Positions 8,592 to 17,765 of a DNA stretch of 64,000 bases are shown here, piece after piece. Within the stretch, counting starts at the first letter, position 1, and each line of letters starts with the position of its first letter. The stretch is taken from the NCBI GenBank assembly GCA_027483465.1, contig JAIXUQ010000099.1, positions 1 to 64,000 of the forward strand. The letters are read 5' to 3'. The notes beneath the pieces were generated by a model. That model saw only the letters and a list, made by a program, of their open reading frames with translations, was not told where the DNA came from and ran no database searches. The position numbers were made by a program, and so were the translations under genes. Source of the stretch: Sphingomonadales bacterium. Lineage in GTDB: Bacteria; Pseudomonadota; Alphaproteobacteria; Sphingomonadales; Sphingomonadaceae.

Positions 8592-10571
8592 ATGTCCCAC
8601 GCACGGAAACGCACGATGATGCTGGCGATCGCGATGCTGGCGCTGCCCACGCTGGCGCAACCGGCGGCCCAGACGCCGCCCGTCCCGGCCGCCAAGCCGG
8701 CCACCGCTGCCACGCGGGCGGCCCTGGCCGCGCGCACGGCCAGCTTGCCGCCGGAGGATGAGCAGGATTTCGAGTTTGCCCGGCGTGGCTTCATTGCCAC
8801 CTGGCCGGAGGCCATCATCCGGCAGGCCAATGGCCAACCCAGTTTTGATCTTGCCGGCAATGATTTCATCGACGGGCCGGCGCCCGACACGGTGAACCCG
8901 GCGCTGTGGCGACAGAACCGCGTGCTGCGCAACGAGGGCCTGTTCCGGATCGCGCCCGGCCTCTACCAGGTGCGCAATTTCGACAACAGCAACGTGACGT
9001 TCGTGGAAACGCCGAATGGCTGGATCGTGATCGATCCGCTGACGGTCAGCGAGGTGGCCGCAGCAGCGCTTGATCTTCTGAAGAAGCATGTTGCCAACAA
9101 GCCGGTGCTGGCCGTGCTCTACACCCACAGCCACAGCGACCATTTCGCCGGAGTTGGCGGCGTGATCAGCCCGGCCGAGCTGGCGTCTGGCAAGGTGCAA
9201 GTGATCGCGCCCAAGGGCTTCATGGACGAGGTGGTGAGCGAATGGATGATTGCCGGCACCGCCATGGGTCGGCGCGCCTTTTATCAGTTCGGCTATTTCC
9301 TGCCTCGGGGGCCGCAGGCGCATGTTGGCATGGGCATGGGCACGGCGATCGCGGCCGGCAAACAGCTTCTGGTGCCACCAACGCTGGAGATCGAGCGCAC
9401 CGGCCAGAGCGTCACCATCGATGGCGTTGAACTGGTGTTCCAGATGACGCCGGGGACGGAGGCCCCAGCCGAATTCAACGTCTGGCTGCCGGCGCTCAAG
9501 GCGATGGTCAACTCGGAAACCGCGACGGGCACGCTGCACAATGTCCAGACCTTGCGCGGCGCCAAGGTGCGCGATGCCAAGGCCTGGTCCGAATATCTGA
9601 CCGAGGCCGTGCGGATGTGGGGCGACAAGGTGGAAGTGCTGGTCACCTCGCACCACTGGCCGCGCTTCGGCAATGGGGTGATCCGCGAGCATCTCGGACG
9701 GCAGCGTGATGCCTACAAGTTCATCCACGACCAGTCGGTGCGACTGATGAACATGGGCGAAACTCCGGACGAGATTGCCGAACAATTGCAGCTGCCGGCG
9801 CCGCTGCGGAGCGATTGGGCCCTGCGCGGCTTCTATGGCACGGTCAGCCACAACGCCAAGGCTGTCTATGACCGTTACATGGGCTGGTATGATGGCGTTC
9901 CGGCCAATCTGAACCGCCACCCGCCGGTGGAACGGGCCAAGCGGCTGGTGCAGGCCATGGGCGGGCCGGCGCGGCTGCTGCGGGAAGCAAAGCGGGCGTT
10001 TGCCGCCGGCGATTATCGCTGGTCGGCAGAACTGGCGCACAATGGCGTGTTTGCCAATTCCAAGGACATGGCCGCGCGCGCGGTGCTGGCCGACAGTTAT
10101 GAGCAGCTCGGCTATCAGGCGGAGAGCGCGGTGTGGCGCAACATCTATCTCACCGGGGCCCGCGAGCTGCGCCAGGGCCATCCGGACACGGTGCGCGAAA
10201 CCGGGCCGAACTTCCTGACCCTCGCGACCCCCTTGCACAATTTCATGGATCTGGTGGCGACCACGCTGGTGCCGGACCGGGCCGGCACAGCGACCCTGGC
10301 CTTCAATCTCGTCGACAGTGGTACCGGTGACCGCGTGGCGGTGCGGCTGGCCAACCAGGTGCTGGTGACCGAACCGGGCCAGACCCATGCCGATGCCCCG
10401 ACGCTGACGGCGCCCAAGCCGATGATCCTGGGCATATTGTTCGGCGCCCTGCCGCTGGACGCCGCGCTCAAGAGTGGCAGGGCGCAACTGGCCGGTGATG
10501 GCAGCCAGATCAGCCAGCTCGTGCCGATGCTGAGCCGGCCAAGCCTTGATTTCAACATTGTGGAGCCCTGA
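8592..10571 (+). CDS. Alkylsulfatase, metallo-beta-lactamase fold (SdsA1-like)
   Basis: 659 residues from ATG 8592, which has AAGGGGAA upstream and gives a clear signal peptide (MSHARKRTMMLAIAMLALPT ... AQP). The MBL domain carries YTHSHSDHFAG (H179, H181, D183, H184), GTEAPAEFNVWLP, TGTLHNVQTLRGAKVRDA and SHHWPRFGN, all diagnostic of class III alkylsulfatases that hydrolyse primary and secondary sulfate esters with two zinc ions. A central helical dimerisation region and a C-terminal SCP2-like region (LVATTLVPDRAGTATLAFNL) complete the family architecture. It is predicted to be periplasmic. Within a steroid island, a steroid or bile-salt sulfate is a plausible substrate, but this is inference. 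Divergent from the GMC gene and convergent with the dienoyl reductase-like gene. Confidence 0.88.
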   Translation: MSHARKRTMMLAIAMLALPTLAQPAAQTPPVPAAKPATAATRAALAARTASLPPEDEQDFEFARRGFIATWPEAIIRQANGQPSFDLAGNDFIDGPAPDTVNPALWRQNRVLRNEGLFRIAPGLYQVRNFDNSNVTFVETPNGWIVIDPLTVSEVAAAALDLLKKHVANKPVLAVLYTHSHSDHFAGVGGVISPAELASGKVQVIAPKGFMDEVVSEWMIAGTAMGRRAFYQFGYFLPRGPQAHVGMGMGTAIAAGKQLLVPPTLEIERTGQSVTIDGVELVFQMTPGTEAPAEFNVWLPALKAMVNSETATGTLHNVQTLRGAKVRDAKAWSEYLTEAVRMWGDKVEVLVTSHHWPRFGNGVIREHLGRQRDAYKFIHDQSVRLMNMGETPDEIAEQLQLPAPLRSDWALRGFYGTVSHNAKAVYDRYMGWYDGVPANLNRHPPVERAKRLVQAMGGPARLLREAKRAFAAGDYRWSAELAHNGVFANSKDMAARAVLADSYEQLGYQAESAVWRNIYLTGARELRQGHPDTVRETGPNFLTLATPLHNFMDLVATTLVPDRAGTATLAFNLVDSGTGDRVAVRLANQVLVTEPGQTHADAPTLTAPKPMILGILFGALPLDAALKSGRAQLAGDGSQISQLVPMLSRPSLDFNIVEP

Positions 10572-10603
10572 GCGGCGCCGAGGGCGGTGGCCGGGCGGCG
10601 CGA

Positions 10604-12724
10604 TCACAGCCCGGCCAGTTGCCGCACCGCCGCACGGGCTCCGCGCAGCGCCCCTTCGATATAGCCAACGCCGCCGGCATCGCCGATCAGCTGGACCTTG
10701 AAGCCGGCAGCCGCCAGCGCATCGGCCAGCGTGCTGTCTCCGGTGGCGCCGCGGGCGACGATCACCTGATCAGCCGGCACGACCCGCAGCTGGTCCTTCA
10801 CCTGAAAGCGGACCGCATCGGGGGTGATGGCAATATCCGTCACACCCTTGCACAAGGTGACGCCGTGGTGGGCCAGTTCGGGCACGATGCGCATGCGCCT
10901 GACCACCGTGAGGCCGCGGCCCAGCACCGGCGCTTCATCCACAACCGTCACGGTGCGGCCGCGTTCGGCCAGGAACTCCGCCAGTTCGAGGCCGACAAGC
11001 TCGCCACCAATCACGACAATGCGCTGGCCAAGTGGCATCCACGCCCGACTGGCCAATCGCGCTCGCGCCGGATCGGTGCTGAGCCCGGTTGCAGCACCGG
11101 CGCGGGTGAGCAGCCGCGTCACCAACCCGGTCTTGCGGGCAATGTCCTCGCTGCGTTCACCGAGCAGCAGCCCACGAAGATCGTCGCCGGACAGGACATG
11201 GGGCATATCACTGCCGGGCAGATCCGGCATCGGGCGGCGTGCGCCGGTCGCGACGATCACGGCATCGGGTTTCAACTCCGACAGCAGGGCCGGCGTGGCC
11301 TCCACACCCAGACGGACATCGATTCGCGCTTCGGCAACCCGTGCCTGCAGCCAGTCGAGCAGGCGGCCGTTGGGTTCATAGGCGAGCGCGGCAAAGCGCA
11401 AGGTGCCGCCCATCAGGCGGCTGCGTTCCAGGAGGGTGACGCGATGTCCCTGCCCGGCGAGCAGGCGAGCTGCCTCCATGCCGCCGGGCCCAGCACCAAC
11501 CACCACGACATGGCGGCGGTCCGGGTTGGCTGGCAGGTCGCCCTCGTGCTCGAACGCCAGATCGGTGTTGACGGCGCAGCGGACGTGGCTGCCGGCATAG
11601 ATGGCGCTGACGCAGGTGTAGCAATAGATGCAAGGCCGGATGCGCGCGGCATCACCACGGCAGACCTTGGCGGGCAGCGCCGGATCCGCCAGCAGCTTGC
11701 GGCCCATGGCGATGAAATCCGCCTGGCCGGACTGCAGCGCGCGCTCGGCGGAGTCCAGCTCGATGCGGCCGGCGGCCAGCACGGGAATATTGATCGCAGC
11801 GCGAATGGCGGCGGTGGCCGGCAGGTTGAAGTCCTCGATGTGCGGGATGTTGGACTCGCTGTGCAGCTCGCCCTTGCCGGTTTCGTGATAGGCCGAAACC
11901 GAAATGGCATCGGCACCGGCGGCCTGGGCCTGGCCGGCGGCAATGATGGCATCCTCAAGCGTGATGCCGCCGTCCTTGCCGACCTCGCGCGAATCGAGCT
12001 TCACGATGATCGGGAAATCGGGGCCGACACGGCGGCGTACTTCGGCCACAACCTCGCGCAGGATGCGCAGGCGGTTGTCGATGCTGCCACCATAGTCATC
12101 GGTGCGCGTGTTGGTCTTTGGCGAGATGAAGGACGACAGGAGATAGCCATGACCGGCATGGACCTCCACCGCGTCAAAGCCGGCCCGGCGTGCCCGGTCA
12201 GCCGCGTCGCCAAACTGGCCGACCACCTGCGCGATATCCGCGGGTGTCAGCAATTTCAGTTGCGGCGGCTTCATGCCCGCAAAGGCCTTCATCTCTTCCG
12301 GCAGGAAGCTCGACAGGAAATTGCCGGCGGGTGGCGGTGGCACCGATGGGGCCCACAGAGGATGATCCCAGCGGCTGGAATAGCCAGCGACCAGGCCGCC
12401 GTGATGCAGCTGGGCCGCGATGCGGGCACCATGGGCATGCACCCGTTCGCACAGATGTGTGAGGCCGGGCAGGAAGCGATCATCGGAAATGGCCGTCTGC
12501 CGCCAGGTTACAGCGCCCACCGGCCAGGCCACGCCAGACACACCGCAAATGATAAGGCCAACACCGCCGGCAGCCTGCGCCTCATGATAGGCGATCAGCT
12601 GTTCGCCGGCGGTGCCGTCCTCCTCAGCGAGGCTCACCCCCATGGCCGCAACCACCATGCGGTTGCGCAAGGTCAGGCGGCCAATCTGGCCCGGGCTGGC
12701 AAGATGCGTGTGGCTGGCTGTCAT
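10604..12724 (-). CDS. NADH:flavin oxidoreductase, 2,4-dienoyl-CoA reductase/BaiCD type
   Basis: 706 residues. The N-terminal TIM-barrel FMN domain (RLTLRNRMVVAAMG at the start; VEVHAGHGYLLSSFISP with the HxxH pair) is followed by a [4Fe-4S] cluster motif CIYCYTC plus a cysteine 12 residues on (C-x2-C-x2-C-x11-C). The C-terminus has FAD- and NAD-binding Rossmann domains (VVVVGAGPGGMEAARLLAG; RIVVIGGELVGLELAEFL). These large reductases reduce conjugated enone or dienoyl double bonds. In intestinal bacteria the BaiCD and BaiH relatives act on 3-oxo bile acids with double bonds. Here, reduction of a steroid enone such as delta-6 is plausible. It overlaps the OYE gene by four bases and follows the TonB receptor in one operon. 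Confidence 0.85.
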   Translation of the reverse strand: MTASHTHLASPGQIGRLTLRNRMVVAAMGVSLAEEDGTAGEQLIAYHEAQAAGGVGLIICGVSGVAWPVGAVTWRQTAISDDRFLPGLTHLCERVHAHGARIAAQLHHGGLVAGYSSRWDHPLWAPSVPPPPAGNFLSSFLPEEMKAFAGMKPPQLKLLTPADIAQVVGQFGDAADRARRAGFDAVEVHAGHGYLLSSFISPKTNTRTDDYGGSIDNRLRILREVVAEVRRRVGPDFPIIVKLDSREVGKDGGITLEDAIIAAGQAQAAGADAISVSAYHETGKGELHSESNIPHIEDFNLPATAAIRAAINIPVLAAGRIELDSAERALQSGQADFIAMGRKLLADPALPAKVCRGDAARIRPCIYCYTCVSAIYAGSHVRCAVNTDLAFEHEGDLPANPDRRHVVVVGAGPGGMEAARLLAGQGHRVTLLERSRLMGGTLRFAALAYEPNGRLLDWLQARVAEARIDVRLGVEATPALLSELKPDAVIVATGARRPMPDLPGSDMPHVLSGDDLRGLLLGERSEDIARKTGLVTRLLTRAGAATGLSTDPARARLASRAWMPLGQRIVVIGGELVGLELAEFLAERGRTVTVVDEAPVLGRGLTVVRRMRIVPELAHHGVTLCKGVTDIAITPDAVRFQVKDQLRVVPADQVIVARGATGDSTLADALAAAGFKVQLIGDAGGVGYIEGALRGARAAVRQLAGL

Positions 12725-13836
12725 GGCTGCATCACCGGATAATCCGTGTATCCCCGATCCTCGCCCACATAGAAACCGCGCCGGTCGGGCCGGGCAAGCG
12801 GCGCTCTCGCCGCCAGCCGGGCGGGCAGATCGGGATTTGCGATGAAAGCCCGGCCAAAGCTGACCGCGTCGGCGCGGCCCGAGGCGATCGCCGCAGCCGC
12901 GCTGGACCGGTCGAGATTGTTGTTGGCAATAAGGGGCCGGCGGCCGTGCCGCCGCAGCCAGGCCAGTATGTCGAAGCCGGGCAAGGCCATGTCGACCACA
13001 TGCACATAGGCGAGGCCCAGTTGCTCGACGCCGTGCAGGAACGGCGCGAAATTGGCTTCGGGATCGTCGGCTGCCATGCCGTTGTAGGGGTTGCCGGGTG
13101 AAATCCGCACCCCCACCCGGCCCGGCCCGACGGCGTCGGCCATGGCCGCCAGCACCTCCAGCGGGAACCGCGCGCGCCGTTCGGGTGATCCGCCATAATC
13201 ATCATCACGGCGGTTGCTGGCCGGATTGAGGAACTGGTTGATGAGATAGCCGCTGGCCGCGTGGAGTTCCACGCCGTCAATCCCGGCCGCCCGGGCGCGG
13301 CGCGCGGCCTCGGCATATTCTGCCACGATGCCCGGCAATTCGCTGGCGGCAAGCGCGCGCGGCATGGCGCAAGGCTGCGGCGTTCCATCGGGGCCGGGCA
13401 CCAGATCAGGGCAGGCCAGCGCACTGGGGGCCACCACATCTGCCGCATAGCCGCGATTGGCCGGCACCACGACGCGCCCGCAATGCATCAGCTGCATGAC
13501 AATGCGCCCGCCCGCGGCGTGGACCGCATCGGCCACCAGCGCCCAGCCGGCCTGCTGGGCTTCGTTCCAGATGCCGGGCGTGCGCCAATAGCCCTTGCCC
13601 TCGGCGGTGGGCTGCACGCCTTCGGTCACGATCAGGCCAGCACTGGCGCGCTGGGCATAGTGCAAGGCCACGAGATCGCCGGGCACATCGCCGGGCCCCG
13701 CGCGACCACGGGTCATTGGGGCCATGACGATCCGGTTGGCCAGCGCCAAATCGCCAAGCCGCACCGGCGCGAACAGCGCCGATGCGGCCGGGTCTTCCGT
13801 GCCTGTTGTGGCGAACGCGGCGTCAACAGGCGTCAT
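12721..13836 (-). CDS. Old Yellow Enzyme-family ene-reductase with atypical active site
   Basis: 371-residue FMN protein (APVRLGDLALANRIVMAPMT; NPASNRRDDDYGGSPERRAR; GRADAVSFGRAFIANPDLP). The fold and length match NemA-type ene-reductases, which reduce activated C=C bonds with NAD(P)H. Two positions differ from the classical family: the substrate-binding pair normally seen as HxxH or HxxN reads HAAS (VELHAASGYLINQFL), and LWHVGR reads LMHCGR. Activity towards a bulky or different enone is possible. It starts nine bases after the TonB receptor stop and overlaps the next gene, so it is in the TonB-OYE-dienoyl reductase operon. Confidence 0.85.
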   Translation of the reverse strand: MTPVDAAFATTGTEDPAASALFAPVRLGDLALANRIVMAPMTRGRAGPGDVPGDLVALHYAQRASAGLIVTEGVQPTAEGKGYWRTPGIWNEAQQAGWALVADAVHAAGGRIVMQLMHCGRVVVPANRGYAADVVAPSALACPDLVPGPDGTPQPCAMPRALAASELPGIVAEYAEAARRARAAGIDGVELHAASGYLINQFLNPASNRRDDDYGGSPERRARFPLEVLAAMADAVGPGRVGVRISPGNPYNGMAADDPEANFAPFLHGVEQLGLAYVHVVDMALPGFDILAWLRRHGRRPLIANNNLDRSSAAAAIASGRADAVSFGRAFIANPDLPARLAARAPLARPDRRGFYVGEDRGYTDYPVMQP

Positions 13837-13845
13837 GGCAGCCGA

Positions 13846-16386
13846 TCAGAAGGCGATATCGAGGGTCATGCCATAGGTGCGCGGATCGCCGAAGATCACC
13901 GAGCCAAACCCGAGCTGGCCAAAGTCGATGCCGCGGTTGACATAGGCCTGGTTGGTCAGGTTCTTGCCCCAGAAAGTCAGGGCAGCATTCTTCACCGGAC
14001 CAACCTTCAGGCCTTCGAAGCGCAGCTGGGCATCGAGCAGGCTGCGGGCATTGCCGCGGATCTGATCGGCAAAGGGCGTGTTGAGCGGATTGCCGAAATA
14101 TTCCTGGCTGGAGACATAGGACCAGCCGACACGGCCCACCATGCGGACATCATCCTTCAACCGCACGCGCACGTTGCCTGAAAGATTTCCCGTCCATGCC
14201 GGCGCGTTGCCCGGCGTTGCCACCGAGGCAATGTTCACGATAGCACCGGTGCTGCTGGTACCCGGGAAATTCTTCACCCTGGGCACCACATGGCCAACGC
14301 CGCCATCGATCGAGAACATGCTGCTGATCCGCAGTTGGCCCTCGATTTCGAACCCGGTGTATTCGATCTTGCCGGCGTTCACGACCTGGGTGCCAAAGCT
14401 GCCACCACCCGTGATCGGGATCGGCACCGTGGCCTGCAGGTTGGAATAATTGTTGCGGAACACGGCAGCATTGATGCGCAGCCGGTCAAACAGCTCCAGC
14501 TTGGTCCCCAGTTCGTAAGACCAGATCTTCTCTTCCTCGAAGGGGATCAGGCCGATGTTGTTGGCGACGCTGGTGGACTGGCGCAGGTTGAAGCCGCCGG
14601 AGCGATAGCCCTTCGCCACCCGTGCGTAGAAATTGACATCATCGGTGGCGCGATAATCAACCGTCAGGTGCCCGGTCGGAGCCGAGAAGCTGACGTTGCG
14701 CTGGTTCAGCGCCACATCGGCGCCGGCAAAGGGCGTCGCACCGTTCTGGAAGCGATCAACCCACTTGCGGTCCCACGTGTAGCGCATGCCCAGTGTCACG
14801 CCGAGCTTGCTGTCCAGCGACTCCGGCCGATAGCTGGCTTGACCATAAACGGCGACCGAACGGCCGCCGGCGCGATAACCCAGCGTGGAGCTCTGGACGA
14901 CGGCGCGGAAGCGCGCCGGATTGCCGGCCTGCAACAGCGGCGCAAGAGCGCCAAAGTTGGTGCTGCTGAACACCGCCTGATTGGTATCGAGCACGAACGC
15001 AAAGTCCTGCGGATTCCGCTCGTAGCCGCGCTCGCTGTAATAGAATGCGCCCAGCACCCACTGGAACGGCCCGTCACCAGCCGAGATCAATTCGAGTTCC
15101 TGGCTGAACTGGGTCTGACGACGATCGTTGCTGGCCTGGAACAGCGGCTGGGTCGTGGTGGGCACCGCCTGCGAGGCGAGGAAGGCGGCCGTGCCGGCTG
15201 GCTGGAACAGCGCCAGCGTGGATTGCGGCAGACCGTTCAGCGTGGTGGCCTGGGTGAAGGCGGGGCCACGGATGGTGCCAAGGCCATCCAGATCGCTGCC
15301 TTCGATCACGTTGCGCCACTTGCGCCAGCTGGTGCTGCTGCGGATGGTCACTGCCTCGCCGCTGTATTCGACGCGGGTCAGATTGCCCCAGATGGTGTCG
15401 GTCGACGGACGCGCCTGGTCGAGGCACATGCTGGACAGACGCCGGGTCGTGACAGATGCCAACGGCGCGCCGCACTGGGGCTGAAGCGCGGTCGCGGCCG
15501 CCAGGTAGCCCGCCACGTTTGCCGGCTGCACCCGCGGCACCTGCACGCCATCAATCACGGCATTGGGACGGAAGACGCCATCGCCAACACCCGTCAACTG
15601 GTTGGCCATCGGCACGCCCTTGGTGCGGGTCCAGTCAAAGGTGTTGCTGACCTTCAGATTGTCGGTGACATCCCACACCGCCGCGACGCGCGCCGTGTCC
15701 GTCTTGAAGCCGCCGGGATCCTGCGAACTGTCAGGCTGCAGGATATTGTCGACAACGCCGTCGCGGCGGCGATGCAGATACGACGCCGACAGCCGCAGCG
15801 CATCGCCGATGCGTCCGCTGTTGATCGAGGCGCGAACCATACGCTGGTCATAATTGCCGAGGCCGCCGCGCAGGGCAAAACCGAATTCCTCCGCCGGCGC
15901 CTTGGTGATGAAGTTGACAGCCCCGCCCGTCGTGTTGCGGCCGAACAGCGTGCCCTGCGGGCCGCGGAGCACTTCCACGCGCTCGATGTCGGCCACTTCG
16001 AAGGTGGAGGCCGACGAGCGGCCGAGATAGACGCCGTCCAGATACATACCGATCGGCGAGTCAAAGCCCATGCTCTCGTCGGCATTGGTCGGAATGCCGC
16101 GGATCGTCACCACGGCTGCCGCGGCGTTGGTGGTACCACCATTGACGGCAATATTGGGGGCGATAGCCGAAAGGTCTCGGGCCTCGGTGATCTGCCGGAC
16201 GTCAAGCTGTTCAGACGTGATGGCGGAAATGGAAATCGGAACCCGCTGCAGGCTCTGGCTGCGGCGCTCGGCCGTCACCACGATTTCCGGAATACCATCA
16301 TTCGTGTCTGCGGCGGCCTGCTGCTGCGCAAGCGCGCCGCCGGACGTTCCGGCCAGCAACGCGGCCATGACGATGCGCGTGATCAT
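13846..16386 (-). CDS. TonB-dependent outer-membrane receptor
   Basis: 846 residues from ATG 16386 (GGGGAGGATGAAGGG upstream). The signal peptide MITRIVMAALLAGTSGGALA is followed by a TonB-box-like EIVVTAERR and the plug domain (RDLSAIAPNIAVNGG; ERVEVLRGPQGTLFGRNTTG). A long beta-barrel ends in a C-terminal aromatic residue (YGMTLDIAF), as required for barrel assembly. Such receptors in sphingomonads import siderophores but also hydrophobic or aromatic substrates. The operon with two enone reductases and the operator boxes upstream suggest steroid or bile-salt uptake. Confidence 0.92.
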   Translation of the reverse strand: MITRIVMAALLAGTSGGALAQQQAAADTNDGIPEIVVTAERRSQSLQRVPISISAITSEQLDVRQITEARDLSAIAPNIAVNGGTTNAAAAVVTIRGIPTNADESMGFDSPIGMYLDGVYLGRSSASTFEVADIERVEVLRGPQGTLFGRNTTGGAVNFITKAPAEEFGFALRGGLGNYDQRMVRASINSGRIGDALRLSASYLHRRRDGVVDNILQPDSSQDPGGFKTDTARVAAVWDVTDNLKVSNTFDWTRTKGVPMANQLTGVGDGVFRPNAVIDGVQVPRVQPANVAGYLAAATALQPQCGAPLASVTTRRLSSMCLDQARPSTDTIWGNLTRVEYSGEAVTIRSSTSWRKWRNVIEGSDLDGLGTIRGPAFTQATTLNGLPQSTLALFQPAGTAAFLASQAVPTTTQPLFQASNDRRQTQFSQELELISAGDGPFQWVLGAFYYSERGYERNPQDFAFVLDTNQAVFSSTNFGALAPLLQAGNPARFRAVVQSSTLGYRAGGRSVAVYGQASYRPESLDSKLGVTLGMRYTWDRKWVDRFQNGATPFAGADVALNQRNVSFSAPTGHLTVDYRATDDVNFYARVAKGYRSGGFNLRQSTSVANNIGLIPFEEEKIWSYELGTKLELFDRLRINAAVFRNNYSNLQATVPIPITGGGSFGTQVVNAGKIEYTGFEIEGQLRISSMFSIDGGVGHVVPRVKNFPGTSSTGAIVNIASVATPGNAPAWTGNLSGNVRVRLKDDVRMVGRVGWSYVSSQEYFGNPLNTPFADQIRGNARSLLDAQLRFEGLKVGPVKNAALTFWGKNLTNQAYVNRGIDFGQLGFGSVIFGDPRTYGMTLDIAF

Positions 16387-16564
16387 CCCTTCATCCTCCC
16401 CTTTGCTCTGCCGAATCCGCGCCCAATTGATCGCCGGGTCTTCGCTTCGGTTGCACAATGAATGACGGAAAGCGCAATGTCGGTCAAACGGTTTTACGCG
16501 TTAAATGCCCCAATCGCGATATGCGCTTCATTTTGCGTAACAGTATATGCGGAGTGTTGCGCTT
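16387..16564 (-). promoter_or_regulatory. Promoter region with at least four operator boxes
   Basis: Between the TonB receptor start and the KshA-like gene stop. Box-like sequences: TTTACGCGTT at 16493-16502, ATATGCGCTT at 16520-16529, TTTGCGTAAC at 16532-16541 and TATATGCGG at 16544-16552. A further CTTTTACGCC at 16562 overlaps the kshA stop codon. This is the densest group of boxes in the island, upstream of the putative uptake operon. Confidence 0.65.
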
Positions 16565-17644
16565 TTACGCCACTTTTCCCCAGGGGTCGCGCTGGGTGCC
16601 GCGCGTGGTCACCACGCCATTGACCCGAGCATGGAATTCGCCCGCCCGCGCACGCGGATTGAAGAACTGGCGATACCAGATGCGCACCTTGCCGAAGGGG
16701 CCATCGCCGGGTACGGCCAGCGGCTGCAGGCACGGCCGCTTGTGGGCCCAGATCTCGAAATCCTGGGCAAAGGCCAGCCGCCCGGCTTCCTCATACCCAC
16801 GCGCGGCGGCGACATCGGCCTCACCCGGCTCTGCCGCAGCCACCTTCACGGCAAGGCCGTACCAAACCTTCACCAACCCATCGTCCACCGGCGTATGGGT
16901 GATCAGCATGAGGCTGGGATATTCACCAACCATGGTGGATTGCAGGATGCCGGGGCCGGTGTACCAGGTGTCGTTGGTCATCGGCTCGGCACCGCTGCCG
17001 GCCAGCGTCTTGTGGCCAGCTGTCAGGATCTGGCGCACGACATGGCCGTCAAACACATTGTCGAACAGCACCAGGTCGATCGATCCATGGACGGGCTCGA
17101 GATGGCCCTTGTCACAGATATTGTCGATGATCTCCTGCGGGTGACAGGCAAGTTCACCCAGACAGGCCACGTTCCAGTTCACCCAATGCGCGGCACCAGC
17201 ATGATCGAAGGCCGGCAGCTCGTAATCCGGCTCACCACCCTCGGTATCGTGCCACACCCAGAGGCAACCGGCGCGTTCGATCACGCTCCAGCTCTTGAGG
17301 CAGGCCGCCTTGGGAATGGGTGCCGGCGAATAGGGGATTTCATTGCAGCGGCCATCAGGCCCGAACCGCCACGCATGATAGGGGCAGCGGATATTGTCCC
17401 CTTCCACATGCTTGCCGTCGGTCACCACATAGGAGGTGGTGTTGCGGGCGAGATGCGTGCCCATGTGGGGGCAATAGGCCTCCACCAGGAACACGCGGCC
17501 AGACTGGCCACGATACAGCACCATGTCCTGACCGAAATAGCGCACCGCCAGCGGGGTGGTGGTCGCATCGGCTGACGTGCCGATCATGAACCAGCCGCGC
17601 GGGTAGGTGAACTCCCCCAGGCCATAGTCCGCCGTCGTTGCCAT
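16565..17644 (-). CDS. kshA: Rieske oxygenase, 3-ketosteroid 9alpha-hydroxylase oxygenase subunit-like
   Basis: 359 residues from ATG 17644 (GGAGGACGGTATC upstream). The Rieske [2Fe-2S] ligands are C58, H60, C87 and H90 (YCPHMGTHL; CPYHAWRF). The mononuclear iron site is in DNICDKGHLEPVH (D178, H181, H186). The opening YPRGWFMIGTSADA, IIDNICDKGH and the closing FEIWAHKRP ... IWYRQFF match KshA, which hydroxylates C9 of 3-ketosteroids so that, with KstD, ring B opens. No KshB-type ferredoxin reductase is encoded in the window, so electrons must come from elsewhere. The assignment is strong at family level; exact position specificity is inferred. Confidence 0.8.
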   Translation of the reverse strand: MATTADYGLGEFTYPRGWFMIGTSADATTTPLAVRYFGQDMVLYRGQSGRVFLVEAYCPHMGTHLARNTTSYVVTDGKHVEGDNIRCPYHAWRFGPDGRCNEIPYSPAPIPKAACLKSWSVIERAGCLWVWHDTEGGEPDYELPAFDHAGAAHWVNWNVACLGELACHPQEIIDNICDKGHLEPVHGSIDLVLFDNVFDGHVVRQILTAGHKTLAGSGAEPMTNDTWYTGPGILQSTMVGEYPSLMLITHTPVDDGLVKVWYGLAVKVAAAEPGEADVAAARGYEEAGRLAFAQDFEIWAHKRPCLQPLAVPGDGPFGKVRIWYRQFFNPRARAGEFHARVNGVVTTRGTQRDPWGKVA

Positions 17645-17765
17645 GATACCGTCCTCCCTTGGCCGGGACGATATCAATAGCGTAGATCGATAGCAATAGG
17701 TTTGACTGATAAGGAGGCAGATAGCCGATTTACGCTGCTATATGCGTAAAATCATGGCTTATACG
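17645..17765 (-). promoter_or_regulatory. Promoter region of kshA with a perfect inverted repeat operator
   Basis: Contains TTTACGC-N8-GCGTAAA at 17729-17750, a perfect 7-bp inverted repeat, about 85-105 bases upstream of the kshA start. A second box, GTTACGCAT at 17765-17773, overlaps the stop codon of the upstream Lrp/AsnC gene. This is the clearest two-fold symmetric copy of the island operator. Confidence 0.7.

Noticed and set aside
8520-10607. 695-codon minus-strand frame opposite the sulfatase
   Set aside because: Antisense of a well-defined alkylsulfatase; no motif of its own.
14290-16461. 723-codon plus-strand frame opposite the TonB receptor
   Set aside because: Shadow frame; the minus strand has signal peptide, plug and barrel motifs.
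16562-16571. Box-like CTTTTACGCC at the kshA stop counted as a full operator
   Set aside because: It overlaps the stop codon of kshA and may be there by chance; listed only as a possible copy.
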